Below are positions 8,591 through 16,303 of a DNA stretch of 64,000 bases, piece by piece (position 1 is the stretch's first letter; each line of letters opens with the position of its first letter). Made by a program: the position numbers and the translations under genes. Location: the NCBI RefSeq assembly GCF_023370075.1, contig NZ_CP097157.1, forward strand, positions 1-64,000, in the 5' to 3' direction. The notes beneath the pieces are model-generated. The model did not search any database. It saw nothing but the letters and a program-made list of their open reading frames with translations, and was not told the DNA's origin. This DNA comes from Deinococcus sp. QL22 (lineage in GTDB: Bacteria > Deinococcota > Deinococci > Deinococcales > Deinococcaceae).

Positions 8591-9157
8591 CTACGCTCCT
8601 TCAGCCTCCGGGGGGTTCAGCATCCCGAACAAGTGCAGGCTCAGAACCGTTTCGCTGAGTTGCACGGATGCCTCGTTGAAGACCACGAACCCATCGGTGA
8701 CCCGCTCACGGCTCGACACACGCAGCTCAGATAAAAACTGAAAGCCGGAAAACCGGCGTCTGGCGTGAGGGGCGTCAATGCTCACTCCCGCCATTCGTAG
8801 CCGCTGCAATGCGTCCATGACCTCGGTGGCGGTCAGATTGACCAGAGGATCGACTTCCCGAATCAGGGCGTCGAGTTGTTCACCGGTGACTACCACCTTC
8901 CAGTCGCGGAGCTTGTTCTGGAGCGGAGGCGCACGCAGCAAGGCCGCCAGAACTACAGCATCGACGCCGGACGGCACCACGAAGGGCGCGTTGTAGATGT
9001 TGACCAGCTGCTCCTCACCCTGCCAGTGCCGGACATACCCTAGATGGGAGCGAATGGGATCGGGGGGCAGGGAGGGAGCAATGAGCCCGTGGAACTGCAT
9101 TGGGCCGCCCAACTGTGTTTCGAGAGTGAGCTGATCTGGTATAGGTTGAGTCGCCAT
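8591..9157 (-). CDS. RepA winged-helix-like protein, copy A
   Basis: This protein of 188 residues is a paralogue of the gene at 9578-10129. Both begin with a charged segment, then GGPMQFHGLIAP, a YVRHWQGEEQLVNIYN strand, PSGVDAVVLAALL, a helix with LTATEVMDALQRLRMAGVSID, and a final strand region FVVFNEASVQLSETVLSL. The layout (a YGxPxGxDxxxLxAL-type helix, then a helix pair and a beta wing) resembles the N-terminal winged helix of RepA-type initiators such as the one at 21881, but no second domain follows. I infer a DNA-binding or replication-modulating role; this is weak. It lies upstream of the antitoxin-like gene on the same strand. Confidence 0.6.
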   Translation of the reverse strand: MATQPIPDQLTLETQLGGPMQFHGLIAPSLPPDPIRSHLGYVRHWQGEEQLVNIYNAPFVVPSGVDAVVLAALLRAPPLQNKLRDWKVVVTGEQLDALIREVDPLVNLTATEVMDALQRLRMAGVSIDAPHARRRFSGFQFLSELRVSSRERVTDGFVVFNEASVQLSETVLSLHLFGMLNPPEAEGA

Positions 9158-9169
9158 CTACTTGCCCCA

Positions 9170-9430
9170 TTGGGCAGAGGACGGATGGACGACCTGGCTT
9201 TCCCCCACTGGGGCCGCTCCAGTCCTCAATACGCAGACTTCCGGGCGAAGGGGTTGAATGTGGCCATTCATGGGGACGGCAGTTTGCTGTATTAGACGGG
9301 AAGAGACTTCAACAGTCTGGGATCCCAAGTCCTCGTAAATGTCGAACATCAGATGTATGTCGCTGAGTCGGCGGGAAGCGGGAAGACGTAAGGCAAGAAT
9401 CGCACTATCGAAAACCTCGAAGATCAAGCA
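9170..9430 (-). pseudogene. Decayed copy of the secreted protein at 10229
   Basis: The segment LGSQTVEVSSRLIQQTAVPMNGHIQPLRPEVC aligns with LGYQTVEVFPNPVQKTAIRLNRQTQPLRREVC of the intact gene. DNA near 9390-9425 also resembles that gene's start at 10847-10878. The frame is broken between the signal region and this segment, and everything after the REVC-like region is missing. It is the second half of a duplicated two-gene unit. Confidence 0.65.
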
Positions 9431-9577
9431 GGAAATCTGCTGGCATGGAGTGAGACAGATGTGGTCAGGTCGAGGGGATAGATGTGTTGAAATGTAGGGA
9501 CTTGCCTTGGGGCATAAGGTGTAGGGCTGCACCCGCCCAGGCGCGGATTGTCGCAGTCGAGCCCTTCCCTGGCCCAG

Positions 9578-10129
9578 CTAGGCCCGAATCCCTGAGGCAT
9601 CCAGCCCCTCGAGAGTCAGCGTGGTCGGACTAAATTCGACCTGAAAGAGCCGCACGAATTTTTCACCCCCCGGCTTCTGACTCTGGCTATGAATCTGGAG
9701 CCGATCAATCAAATGGAAGGTCTGGCGCCCTGGGCTCCCCCCAGGCGCATCAAGGGTGAATCGGGTCGTTTGAAGGCGCGTGACCGCTTGTACTATGTCG
9801 TCTAACGTCAGCGTATTGGTGCGCTCAGTTTTCCAGATCAACTCGTCCAGCTCCTCCACCCGCACGAGCACGACCCAATAGGGATGGGTGAGCGCCGGGG
9901 GAGCCATCAACAGTGCCTGAAGCACCAACGCGTCCGAACCATGGGGCACTCCTTCTGACGGATTGTGGATATGGACTTCTTGCTCTCCCCCTTTCCAGTG
10001 CCGCCGGTAGGCCAAGCGGGGCCGGACGGGCGCCGCAGGCAGAGGCGGGGCAATCAGCCCGTGAAACTGCATCGGGCCGCCCAGTTCGGCCTCCAGCATG
10101 TGCTGCTCTGGGAGGTCTTTAGAAGCCAT
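9578..10129 (-). CDS. RepA winged-helix-like protein, copy B
   Basis: This 183-residue paralogue of the gene at 8591-9157 shares GGPMQFHGLIAPPLP, a YRRHWKGGEQEVHIHNP strand, PHGSDALVLQALL and a TLDDIVQAVTRLQ helix. Identity is strongest in the first 70 residues and falls toward the C-terminus. The pattern suggests a single winged-helix domain of the RepA-initiator type without the C-terminal domain. It follows the secreted-protein gene on the same strand after about 100 bases. The function is unknown; a link to plasmid replication control is inference. Confidence 0.6.
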   Translation of the reverse strand: MASKDLPEQHMLEAELGGPMQFHGLIAPPLPAAPVRPRLAYRRHWKGGEQEVHIHNPSEGVPHGSDALVLQALLMAPPALTHPYWVVLVRVEELDELIWKTERTNTLTLDDIVQAVTRLQTTRFTLDAPGGSPGRQTFHLIDRLQIHSQSQKPGGEKFVRLFQVEFSPTTLTLEGLDASGIRA

Positions 10130-10228
10130 CTCTTTCCCCTTTGAGGCGCAGCCGCCCCAGACAAGTGTGTTGTGTCACCGGGAGGCTGATCCAGGCCTTA
10201 CCACAGGATTGACGCAGGTCAGGCCGCT

Positions 10229-10864
10229 TCATTTGCTGGGCATCGCTGCCTTTTTGATGAAGCTCATGCGACTGTTGCCGACGTCCAGCAGCATCTTTTC
10301 CCAGAGCACAGGCTTGCTCGACTGGATGAACAGTTCTAAGGTGTTGATTTTGGGACCAAAGGAAATGGAGCGGAACGTTCCGTTATAGAGCAGAGGTTTG
10401 AGCGGGCCGCCATTGACCCGAACCGCCATCAGCGCGTCTTTGGGCAGATACAGACTATTGAAATACCCGGTGAAACGCACGTCGGTATGCATCAGCCCCT
10501 CGGGTAAAGAGAGATCGAGCCGGGCGGCGTCAGGGTAGTCCAAGCGGCCACCGACCAGTTGCATGCCGACCACGCGAAATGGCCAACTGGAACCTGTCCC
10601 CAACTGCTGCACCAGCGCCTTGATGTTCTTGGCCTTGAAGCTGTACCCAGCCTGGTCGGCGGTGACGGTGAAGCCGCAGACCTCCCGGCGCAGGGGCTGC
10701 GTCTGGCGATTGAGGCGGATAGCTGTTTTTTGCACAGGATTGGGAAAGACTTCGACCGTCTGGTAGCCCAGGTACCCATTGTTGTCGAGGATGAGGGTCT
10801 TGCAGTCGATGTCGGCAGCAGCAGCCGTGGAGAGCAGAAACAGAGCAGGCAAGAATCGCAGCAC
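10229..10864 (-). CDS. Secreted protein of unknown family
   Basis: The 211-residue protein starts with a clear signal peptide (MLRFLPALFLLSTAAAA) and a cleavage site near residue 17, so it is exported. The mature part is beta-rich with DIDCKTLILDNNGYLGYQTVEVFPN and several hydrophobic strands, and ends in a basic tail. There is no lipobox. I do not recognise a family. A decayed second copy lies at 9170-9430, each copy followed on the minus strand by a RepA-WH1-like gene, so the pair was duplicated as a unit. The sequence upstream is the intergenic region with the Xre operators. Confidence 0.65.
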   Translation of the reverse strand: MLRFLPALFLLSTAAAADIDCKTLILDNNGYLGYQTVEVFPNPVQKTAIRLNRQTQPLRREVCGFTVTADQAGYSFKAKNIKALVQQLGTGSSWPFRVVGMQLVGGRLDYPDAARLDLSLPEGLMHTDVRFTGYFNSLYLPKDALMAVRVNGGPLKPLLYNGTFRSISFGPKINTLELFIQSSKPVLWEKMLLDVGNSRMSFIKKAAMPSK

Positions 10865-11005
10865 AGAGAACCTCGGCCATCAACAAGGGCAAATGAAGTG
10901 AAGCAGCGAAAGGGCAGGCTGAACCAAGTTGGTTCAGCCACGGCCCAGTGAAGTGAACCTTCTTTATTTCAGCAAATCGGCCTGTCAGACGCTAAAAAAC
11001 CAATT

Positions 11006-11050
11006 TGGTATAAGATTACCATAGATTAGATTCACTGTACAAGATTACCA
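11006..11050 (+). promoter_or_regulatory. Two operator-like dyads before an Xre gene
   Basis: TGGTATAAGATTACCA (11006-11021) is a dyad with arms TGGTA/TACCA, and CTGTACAAGATTACCA (11035-11050) repeats its right half and core 29 bases downstream, near three helical turns. They lie just before the Xre start at 11071 and are probably its autoregulatory operators. Confidence 0.65.
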
Positions 11051-11070
11051 AAGGTCACGACCCTAACGGG

Positions 11071-11346
11071 ATGCCCAAAACAAATCAGCCCGCCAGTCCG
11101 CTCAGAGCCGTGTTTGGGGCGAACTTGCGGGCCACCCGCAAGGCCAAAGGGCTATCGATCTTCGATATCGCGCATGACAGCAAGATTGATTGGTCGTACA
11201 TCTCACAGATCGAGCGGGGTCAGCGCAATAGTGGCTTGGACATGCTTGACGCATTGGCCCAGGCCGTTGGGGTGAGGGTGGTCGATTTATTGGATCCAGA
11301 GACGGAGGCTGTCCATGCTGGAACCGAGGCTCCCGACGAGACATAA
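11071..11346 (+). CDS. Xre-family transcriptional regulator
   Basis: The 91-residue protein is a single helix-turn-helix of the Cro/CI type. NLRATRKAKGLSIFDIAHDSKIDWSYISQIERGQRNSGLDMLDALAQAVGV covers the five helices (residues ~16-68), and a short acidic tail follows. Such proteins bind dyad operators as dimers, and two matching dyads lie immediately upstream, so negative autoregulation is likely. The secreted-protein gene on the other side reads away from the same region and may be a target. The start at ATG 11071 is the only good start. Confidence 0.85.
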   Translation: MPKTNQPASPLRAVFGANLRATRKAKGLSIFDIAHDSKIDWSYISQIERGQRNSGLDMLDALAQAVGVRVVDLLDPETEAVHAGTEAPDET

Positions 11347-11375
11347 CGTGCCAAGTCGAAGGAGATCGAGCAGGT

Positions 11376-11950
11376 CTACTGAACGGTGAGCGTATTTATC
11401 AGCGCGTCGCGAACGGCGGAGGTGTGGTCGGCCCGCCAGCAAGCGAACACCGAAGTCCACCATTCCAGCCCCGGCGTCTCAAGAACTGTGTACTGGGCCT
11501 TCGACAAAGAGAGTGCCGATTGCGGCACGATACTGAGACCAAAGCCTGCGCCGACGAAGGCCAGCACCGTGGACCACTCTGTCGCCTCCTGAGCGACCTG
11601 CGGCACAAATCCCGAGGCGACACACAACTCGGTCAGATAGGTGCGAAAGTCCTCACCAGCGCTTGGCGGCGGTAAAACGAAGGGCTGAGAGGCAAGGTCG
11701 GCTACCTCAACGACCCGGCCCGACAACAGGTGCTCCGCCGCCGCAACCACCAGCAGCCGTTCCCGAAACAGCAGACGGGTGCGGAAGGTACCCTCCGCGG
11801 CGACCTCGCGGCCCAGGCCGAGATCGATCTCACGCCGGTGCAGGGCGGCGAGCATCGGATCGGTGGTCATCTCGGTGATGGTCAGCGCCACACCGGGCCG
11901 GGCCAGACGGAAGCGCGCGGGCCTTCCTTTCCCGCCGTCCAGTGTCGCTA
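11376..11950 (-). pseudogene. LysR-type regulator lacking its DNA-binding domain
   Basis: The frame encodes the effector-binding half of a LysR regulator: FRLARPGVALTITEM, then AALHRREIDLGLG, RTRLLFRERLLVVAAAEHLL, and VLAFVGAGFGLSIVPQSA. All of these are typical of the family's periplasmic-binding-like fold. The N-terminal winged helix and hinge are absent; the frame runs into unrelated sequence near 11950. The nearby EamA fragment at 12800 could be the transporter it once regulated, since LysR genes often face an EamA gene. A GrpB-type gene now separates the two. Confidence 0.78.
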
Positions 11951-12003
11951 GAGGGGATTGAACCCAACTCCGCTACCCCTTAAAACTTGCCTTAAGTTGC
12001 ACG

Positions 12004-12756
12004 ATGATGACGACTCATAGACTCATTGGTATGGCTGAAGTCATCCCACAACGTCAGGTCACACCTGAACTCACCACTTATTATGACGGCTTGACAGCCG
12101 AGGTCGCCCAGCAGGTTCATCAAGTCCTTCCCGAAGCACACATTGAACATGTCGGTGCCACCGCTGTTCCCGGCCTGACGACCAAAGGCGACCTCGATAT
12201 TGCCGTACGTGTTCCGCAAACATCTTTCGATTCCGCCATCAGCACCTTAGGCTCTGTCTTTCAGCCTATCCATGAGGAACATTGGATACCTGCGATACAC
12301 GCCATCTTCAACGCACCGTCTCAAGACGGGACTGAGATCAGCTTGCAACTTGTGGCCATCGGTTCAACGCACGACTTTTTCGCACAACTCAAGCGGCGCT
12401 TACTGGATCACGAAGATTTTCGTCGTCAGGTCAATGAGATCAAAGCCACTTACGCAGCCTCAGGAATGGATGTGTACCGTACGCAAAAAGCCGTCGTGTA
12501 TGACAGGATTCTGGCATGGCGAGGTTCACAGACCTTGGATTGGTATGACTTTGAGGAATGGACCCGTCCACCATCAGGAACCTGGGTGATCGGTCAAGTT
12601 CAACGGCCAGACGGGTCGGTGATGTTCATCGCGGGACGGTATGAAGAGGCAGAGGATATCGTGCGTGACGCAAGCGATCACACTTGGGGGTGGGACACGC
12701 CTGATCGAGTGATGCGGTGGGCGGCGCTTGAGTGGCCTGTTCTGATGTCGTCGTGA
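12004..12756 (+). CDS. GrpB-family (UPF0157) protein with C-terminal extension
   Basis: Residues ~20-175 form a GrpB domain, a nucleotidyltransferase-like fold. The signature IEHVGATAVPGLTTKGDLDIAV contains the G-[ST]-x-[AS]-V-P-G and D-x-D-like residues of the family. The family's biochemical role is mostly unknown; some members are linked to coenzyme A or glutamate-related metabolism only by annotation. The last ~70 residues (from WYDFEEWTRPPSGTW) are an extra small domain not usual for GrpB. The start at ATG 12004 or the second ATG at 12007 is uncertain. The gene is flanked by broken LysR and EamA genes, so it was probably inserted there. Confidence 0.82.
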   Translation: MMTTHRLIGMAEVIPQRQVTPELTTYYDGLTAEVAQQVHQVLPEAHIEHVGATAVPGLTTKGDLDIAVRVPQTSFDSAISTLGSVFQPIHEEHWIPAIHAIFNAPSQDGTEISLQLVAIGSTHDFFAQLKRRLLDHEDFRRQVNEIKATYAASGMDVYRTQKAVVYDRILAWRGSQTLDWYDFEEWTRPPSGTWVIGQVQRPDGSVMFIAGRYEEAEDIVRDASDHTWGWDTPDRVMRWAALEWPVLMSS

Positions 12757-12799
12757 GGATCTTGATTCAGCGCAACCGCTAATCGAATACCGCGCCGCA

Positions 12800-13447
12800 G
12801 TGCTGCTCGGCCTCCTCAATGGTTTTATCCCCAACGTGCTGCTGGCCTACGCGCTGAGCCGAATCGACAGCGCTCCAGCGGCGCTGCTTCAGGCGACCAC
12901 GCCGCTGTTTGTCGCTGTCGGCGGTCAGTTGGGGCTATCGGCAGACCGAATTGTGCCGCGTCAGGCTCTAGGGATCGTGGCGGCGCTGGGCGGAAGTGCC
13001 ACCATCATTGGCTCATTTGCGGTGTTGGGCGCGGCGATGTCCTACGCTGGAGCGGCGCTGGTCGTGTCTCGGCTGCGGCCGACCGAACCAACCCAGACCG
13101 CACTGGGGCAGCAACTGGCGGCCATGATATTCGCCGCCGTGGCCGCCGCCCTGCTCGAGCCGCTGAGCGCTTGGCAGCAACCGGCCAGCGTGTGGTGGGC
13201 GCTCCTCGGCATGGCCGTGGTCTCAACAGCGCTCCCGGTGATTCTCTTCTTTCGGCTGCTCAGCACAACGTCAGCGGCGCAGGCTTCACTGGTGCATTAC
13301 TTGCTGCCGGTGGCTGCACTTCTCTACGGGGTGGGCTTTTTGGGAGAGCACCTGCAACCCCTCTCCGTGCTGGGCGGCGTAGTCATCCTGGCGTCTATCT
13401 GGCTGGCAAACAGTACCCATGCCGTATCTAGACGAGCGGTCCGTTGA
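12800..13447 (+). pseudogene. EamA-family transporter, 5' truncated
   Basis: The frame encodes about 215 residues of a drug/metabolite-type membrane transporter, with hydrophobic helices such as LLGLLNGFIPNVLLAYALSRID and LLQATTPLFVAVGGQL. The C-terminal repeat includes LVHYLLPVAALLYGVGFLGE, the family's typical helix 9-10 region. The first three or so helices are missing; the frame runs upstream of 12800 into the end of the GrpB region without a good start. A short in-frame gap seems to fall at GGSATIIGSFAVLGAAMSYAG, where the family has a longer loop. It is probably non-functional. Confidence 0.72.
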
Positions 13448-13504
13448 CGAACGCACGCTTCATGGCCGTCAGCTCATTTCACTGGCTCAACTCAGAAGAC
13501 CGTC

Positions 13505-13597
13505 ATGGACATCCGCATCATCGCGCTGCCCTACCAGATGGATGTGGCCCGCTGGAATGACGCTTGGGAATCTGCCGCCTTTCTCGACGCTGGATGA
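13505..13597 (+). pseudogene. Arginase-family N-terminal fragment
   Basis: MDIRIIALPYQMDVARWNDA followed by AAFLDAG resembles the start of arginase/agmatinase-like proteins, where a GPxAFLxAGL motif is usual. A TGA follows after 30 residues and no metal-binding region is found downstream. I read it as a remnant. Confidence 0.45.
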
Positions 13598-13867
13598 GTC
13601 GCATGCTTGAATGTTCTGGAGCCATAGAAGTACAAGCCGGTCTGAATGGATTTGTCACACAGCGAATAGATTCACAGTACCGTCACCAATCTTGGCACGG
13701 TCGCTGCCCGAACCTCCTAAAAGGTGAGCGACCTCCCTAGTTCATCCGGGGCAGCTTCGTGAGCGTGCAAGGTAGCACTGCGCCGGAGCATCAGGATGGT
13801 GTGCCGGATCAGCCCGGAGGTTCACCCCTCTTGGACATGGGCGGACGAACCAGAGTTCCAGTCTTCG
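13598..13867. other. No gene seen
   Basis: No coding frame or clear repeat was found between the arginase fragment and the next gene. Confidence 0.4.
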
Positions 13868-14461
13868 TCAGGCGTCTCTGAGGCGGCTGGCGGAACCGCT
13901 GAGCTTGAGTTCCTCGACCAGCTCCACCCCCTCGTAGTTCAGGGCCAGTTCCTCGGCCTGTCCGTCTACATCCCGGCGGTACGCCCGGCAGGTCAAGCAG
14001 CTTCCTTCCCAACCCACGACCAGAAGCACGTGGCGGGCATCGAACAGGCCCAGGCGTTGACCCGATCTGAACCAGCGGTGGTCTTTGCGTTGTGCGTGAA
14101 GCTGGCTGTCGTCATACATCAGCCAGTTGCCTCTCCAGTCGGTGGTGCCGCCCGAGATCTCCCGGAGCGCCTCGCTCCGACCTAGGATGAACCGGGAATC
14201 AACGTCCAGCACCGCGTTTCTGGAAGGGCTGTACCAAGCAGAGCGGCCCAGGGTGGAGGCCAGCATGACGTGCAAGGTGTCCCCCCGTTGCTCGCCAAAA
14301 AGCAGGCCGCCGCGCAACCGGGCAGGCGAGTCCAGTTGCAGTTGCAGGCTGCGGGCCACCGACGGCGAAAGGGCCACCTGTGAGAGGTCTTCAAGTTCTC
14401 CGTCAGGCTCCCTCACCGCTCTGGCCGCACTCCAGTACTCCCGCTGCTCTGCCCTCATCAT
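13868..14461 (-). CDS. Unknown protein, possibly JAB-like without catalytic residues
   Basis: The 197-residue protein starts at ATG 14461 (a second ATG follows). Its layout, LRGGLLFGEQRGDTLHVMLAST, a central RGNWLMYDDSQLHAQRKDH and GLFDARHVLLVVGWEGSCLTCRAYRR, recalls JAB/MPN isopeptidase-like folds with a GxLxG strand near residue 50. The metal-binding H-x-H and the following S/D motif are not seen, so a catalytic role is doubtful. It faces an Xre gene (14543) across about 80 bases, suggesting shared control. The fold guess is tentative; unknown family is the safer reading. Confidence 0.55.
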   Translation of the reverse strand: MMRAEQREYWSAARAVREPDGELEDLSQVALSPSVARSLQLQLDSPARLRGGLLFGEQRGDTLHVMLASTLGRSAWYSPSRNAVLDVDSRFILGRSEALREISGGTTDWRGNWLMYDDSQLHAQRKDHRWFRSGQRLGLFDARHVLLVVGWEGSCLTCRAYRRDVDGQAEELALNYEGVELVEELKLSGSASRLRDA

Positions 14462-14542
14462 GCAGTCAGTGTAGGGAGCATGCGGGCAAATTGCTAGGTT
14501 TAGACTGTAGAGAGTTTGGGCTGGGGTGGGCAGGCTGTGGGG

Positions 14543-14761
14543 ATGTCTGCCAGTCCCGCCCGCTTGCGTCTGGCCGCCAACGTCCGGCGACAACGCAAGG
14601 TGCTTGGGCTCTCACAGGAAGAATTGGGCGACCGCGCGGGGATTCACCGAACGTACATCGGTGAGATTGAGCGTGAGGGCGCCAATGTCACTGTGGATCA
14701 CATGCAAAAGCTCGCGGACGCCCTAGAGGTGGATGTCAGCCGCTTACTGAGTGCGGATTGA
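14543..14761 (+). CDS. Xre-family transcriptional regulator
   Basis: The 72-residue single-domain helix-turn-helix protein has a textbook Cro/CI pattern: VRRQRKVLGLSQEELGDRAGIHRTYIGEIEREGANVTVDHMQKLADALEV. The start at ATG 14543 follows a GGGG-rich region; an earlier in-frame start at 14516 seems less likely. It is divergent from the unknown gene ending at 13868 and probably controls both promoters in the 81-base gap. Confidence 0.85.
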   Translation: MSASPARLRLAANVRRQRKVLGLSQEELGDRAGIHRTYIGEIEREGANVTVDHMQKLADALEVDVSRLLSAD

Positions 14762-15887
14762 GGGCAGGACACTACCCGTAAAGGCAGTGAGGGTGGGCAG
14801 TTGAAGGGACAGGCTCCTCGGTGCGGTGGGTTGACGACCGCATCAGGAATTCTTGAAGATCTGACCAGTGACGGGTCGACCAACGTTGCCACAACAGGCA
14901 GGAAGCGGCAGCTGAGACGTGTCCGACGACGCCAGTACCTCGATGCCAGACCTGACTGGACAGGCGGCAACGGCTGCAAGCAGGTGCACGGACAGCACGC
15001 GCTCCGGCCAGAACAGTTCATCGACGCTGGTGCTGACCTGTACACCCGTTTCCCTCCGCGGTGCGCTGATTTCATTGGAAGGGACAGAAAGTGATGCCAC
15101 TCTGCACTGGGGTGAGTTGTTCAGGGCAAGCCCACGTCTCCGAAAGTCGTCAGGGCCGCGCTCAGCGCAACCTGTTCGGTGGTTTGCACCTGGGTTCAGG
15201 CAGCCTGCCCGTTGTCCCCCAGTGCGTTTTGACCCGGTCGTTTGGTGAGCAGCCCAGGCAGTACAGCAGTGACTGGACATGATCGCCGTGAGACCAGACA
15301 TAGGCGGAAGACGGCACCCCATGACCTGGCGAACGCGAGGCAGCGTTGAGGTGAGACTGGGAAAGCTGTGCGTAAGCCCACCTGCTTCAAGCAGGGTACA
15401 TAGGGTCTGCCGCTCAAGAGTTGACGAGCGGAACAGACGGTCATTAAAGTGCATCCAAGTCATTGTGCCGCCTAAAACTTTCTTTACAAGTCAATAGACT
15501 GAGGAACAGAGTGTCAAGTTGATAAGCAGTCTACTTGACTATATTGAAGCCTGCTCGGAGGATGAAATCAACAGCTAAGTATCGCTTTACAATCTTGATA
15601 AAATCAAAACAACGATTCTATAATTTTATTGATGGGTATGAGTGCCATAACCCTAAATCTCGCACTTCTTATTTATTAATTCAGGTGCAAATCCGAGTTG
15701 TGGTATCACGTCAGGTCTTGTGCTGGACGTAGCCTGGCGTGCCGTCTTGAGCTGGGAGCAACTCCACCGGTATGGATAACGTACTAAATCTACAATGATC
15801 TCAAATGATCCTTTCAAATCGCATTCGTTCATAAGTAAGCTAGATTGATACAAAGTAAGTTTCAGAGAGCGGCGGACTTATTTTTCG
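14762..15887. other. Long stretch without a convincing gene
   Basis: Several overlapping frames exist on both strands (for example 14843-15463 minus) but none shows a family motif, a ribosome site or a consistent codon pattern. From about 15480 the base composition turns AT-rich and stays so through the recombinase gene, which marks a likely transfer boundary. Confidence 0.45.
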
Positions 15888-15984
15888 TGTGGTATCCTGT
15901 GGGTATAGAATTAAAGGCAATAAACCTAGATTTTAATGTGGTAAAGTGTGGGTATAGACTTGTATGGTAAGGTGTGGGTATGAA
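15888..15984 (+). repeat. Three degenerate 22-bp direct repeats
   Basis: Copies at 15888-15909, 15937-15958 and 15963-15984 share the pattern TGGTAxxGTGTGGGTAT. The first pair are 49 bases apart and the second pair 26. They lie upstream of the large tyrosine recombinase and could be protein-binding sites (recombinase accessory sites, operators or iterons). Confidence 0.6.
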
Positions 15985-16068
15985 GCTGGGGACAGCAGGC
16001 TTATGGGCCATTTTAAAAAGTTAAAATAGAGATTTTTCCCTTGTAGGAGGGCATTTTTTAGCTGTAAC

Positions 16069-16097
16069 TTGACAAAAATAAAATTATCGAGTTAAAT
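16069..16097 (+). promoter_or_regulatory. Possible sigma-70-type promoter for the large recombinase
   Basis: TTGACA (16069-16074) and TTAAAT (16092-16097) are 17 bases apart in an AT-rich region about 200 bases before the recombinase start. Confidence 0.45.
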
Positions 16098-16235
16098 GTT
16101 ATAGCTACAGATTACCGTGTGTAGTATCTGTTCAAGCTTATTTAGAAAAACGCCCTCTAGAGCGCTTATTCAAGCTTTTAGCTTGAAAATTTTTTTTAAC
16201 CTTGTTAGTATCGGGTTCTTAAAAAATTGGTACCC

Positions 16236-16270
16236 CTCTCCTGCTACGTGAGACGCACGTAGCAGGAGAG
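16236..16270. repeat. Perfect 15-bp inverted repeat before the recombinase
   Basis: Arms CTCTCCTGCTACGTG (16236-16250) and CACGTAGCAGGAGAG (16256-16270) enclose a 5-base loop. No T run follows, so a terminator is unlikely. The position 33 bases before the recombinase start suits a recombinase binding or attachment site, or an operator. Confidence 0.75.
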
Positions 16271-16303
16271 CTAGTCCGTCCATCTAGAGACTTGGAGGCG
16301 AAT

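Noticed and set aside
14843..15463. Minus-strand frame of 206 codons
   Set aside because: There is no ribosome site, motif or coding-like composition; stop-free stretches of this size are common in this GC-rich DNA.
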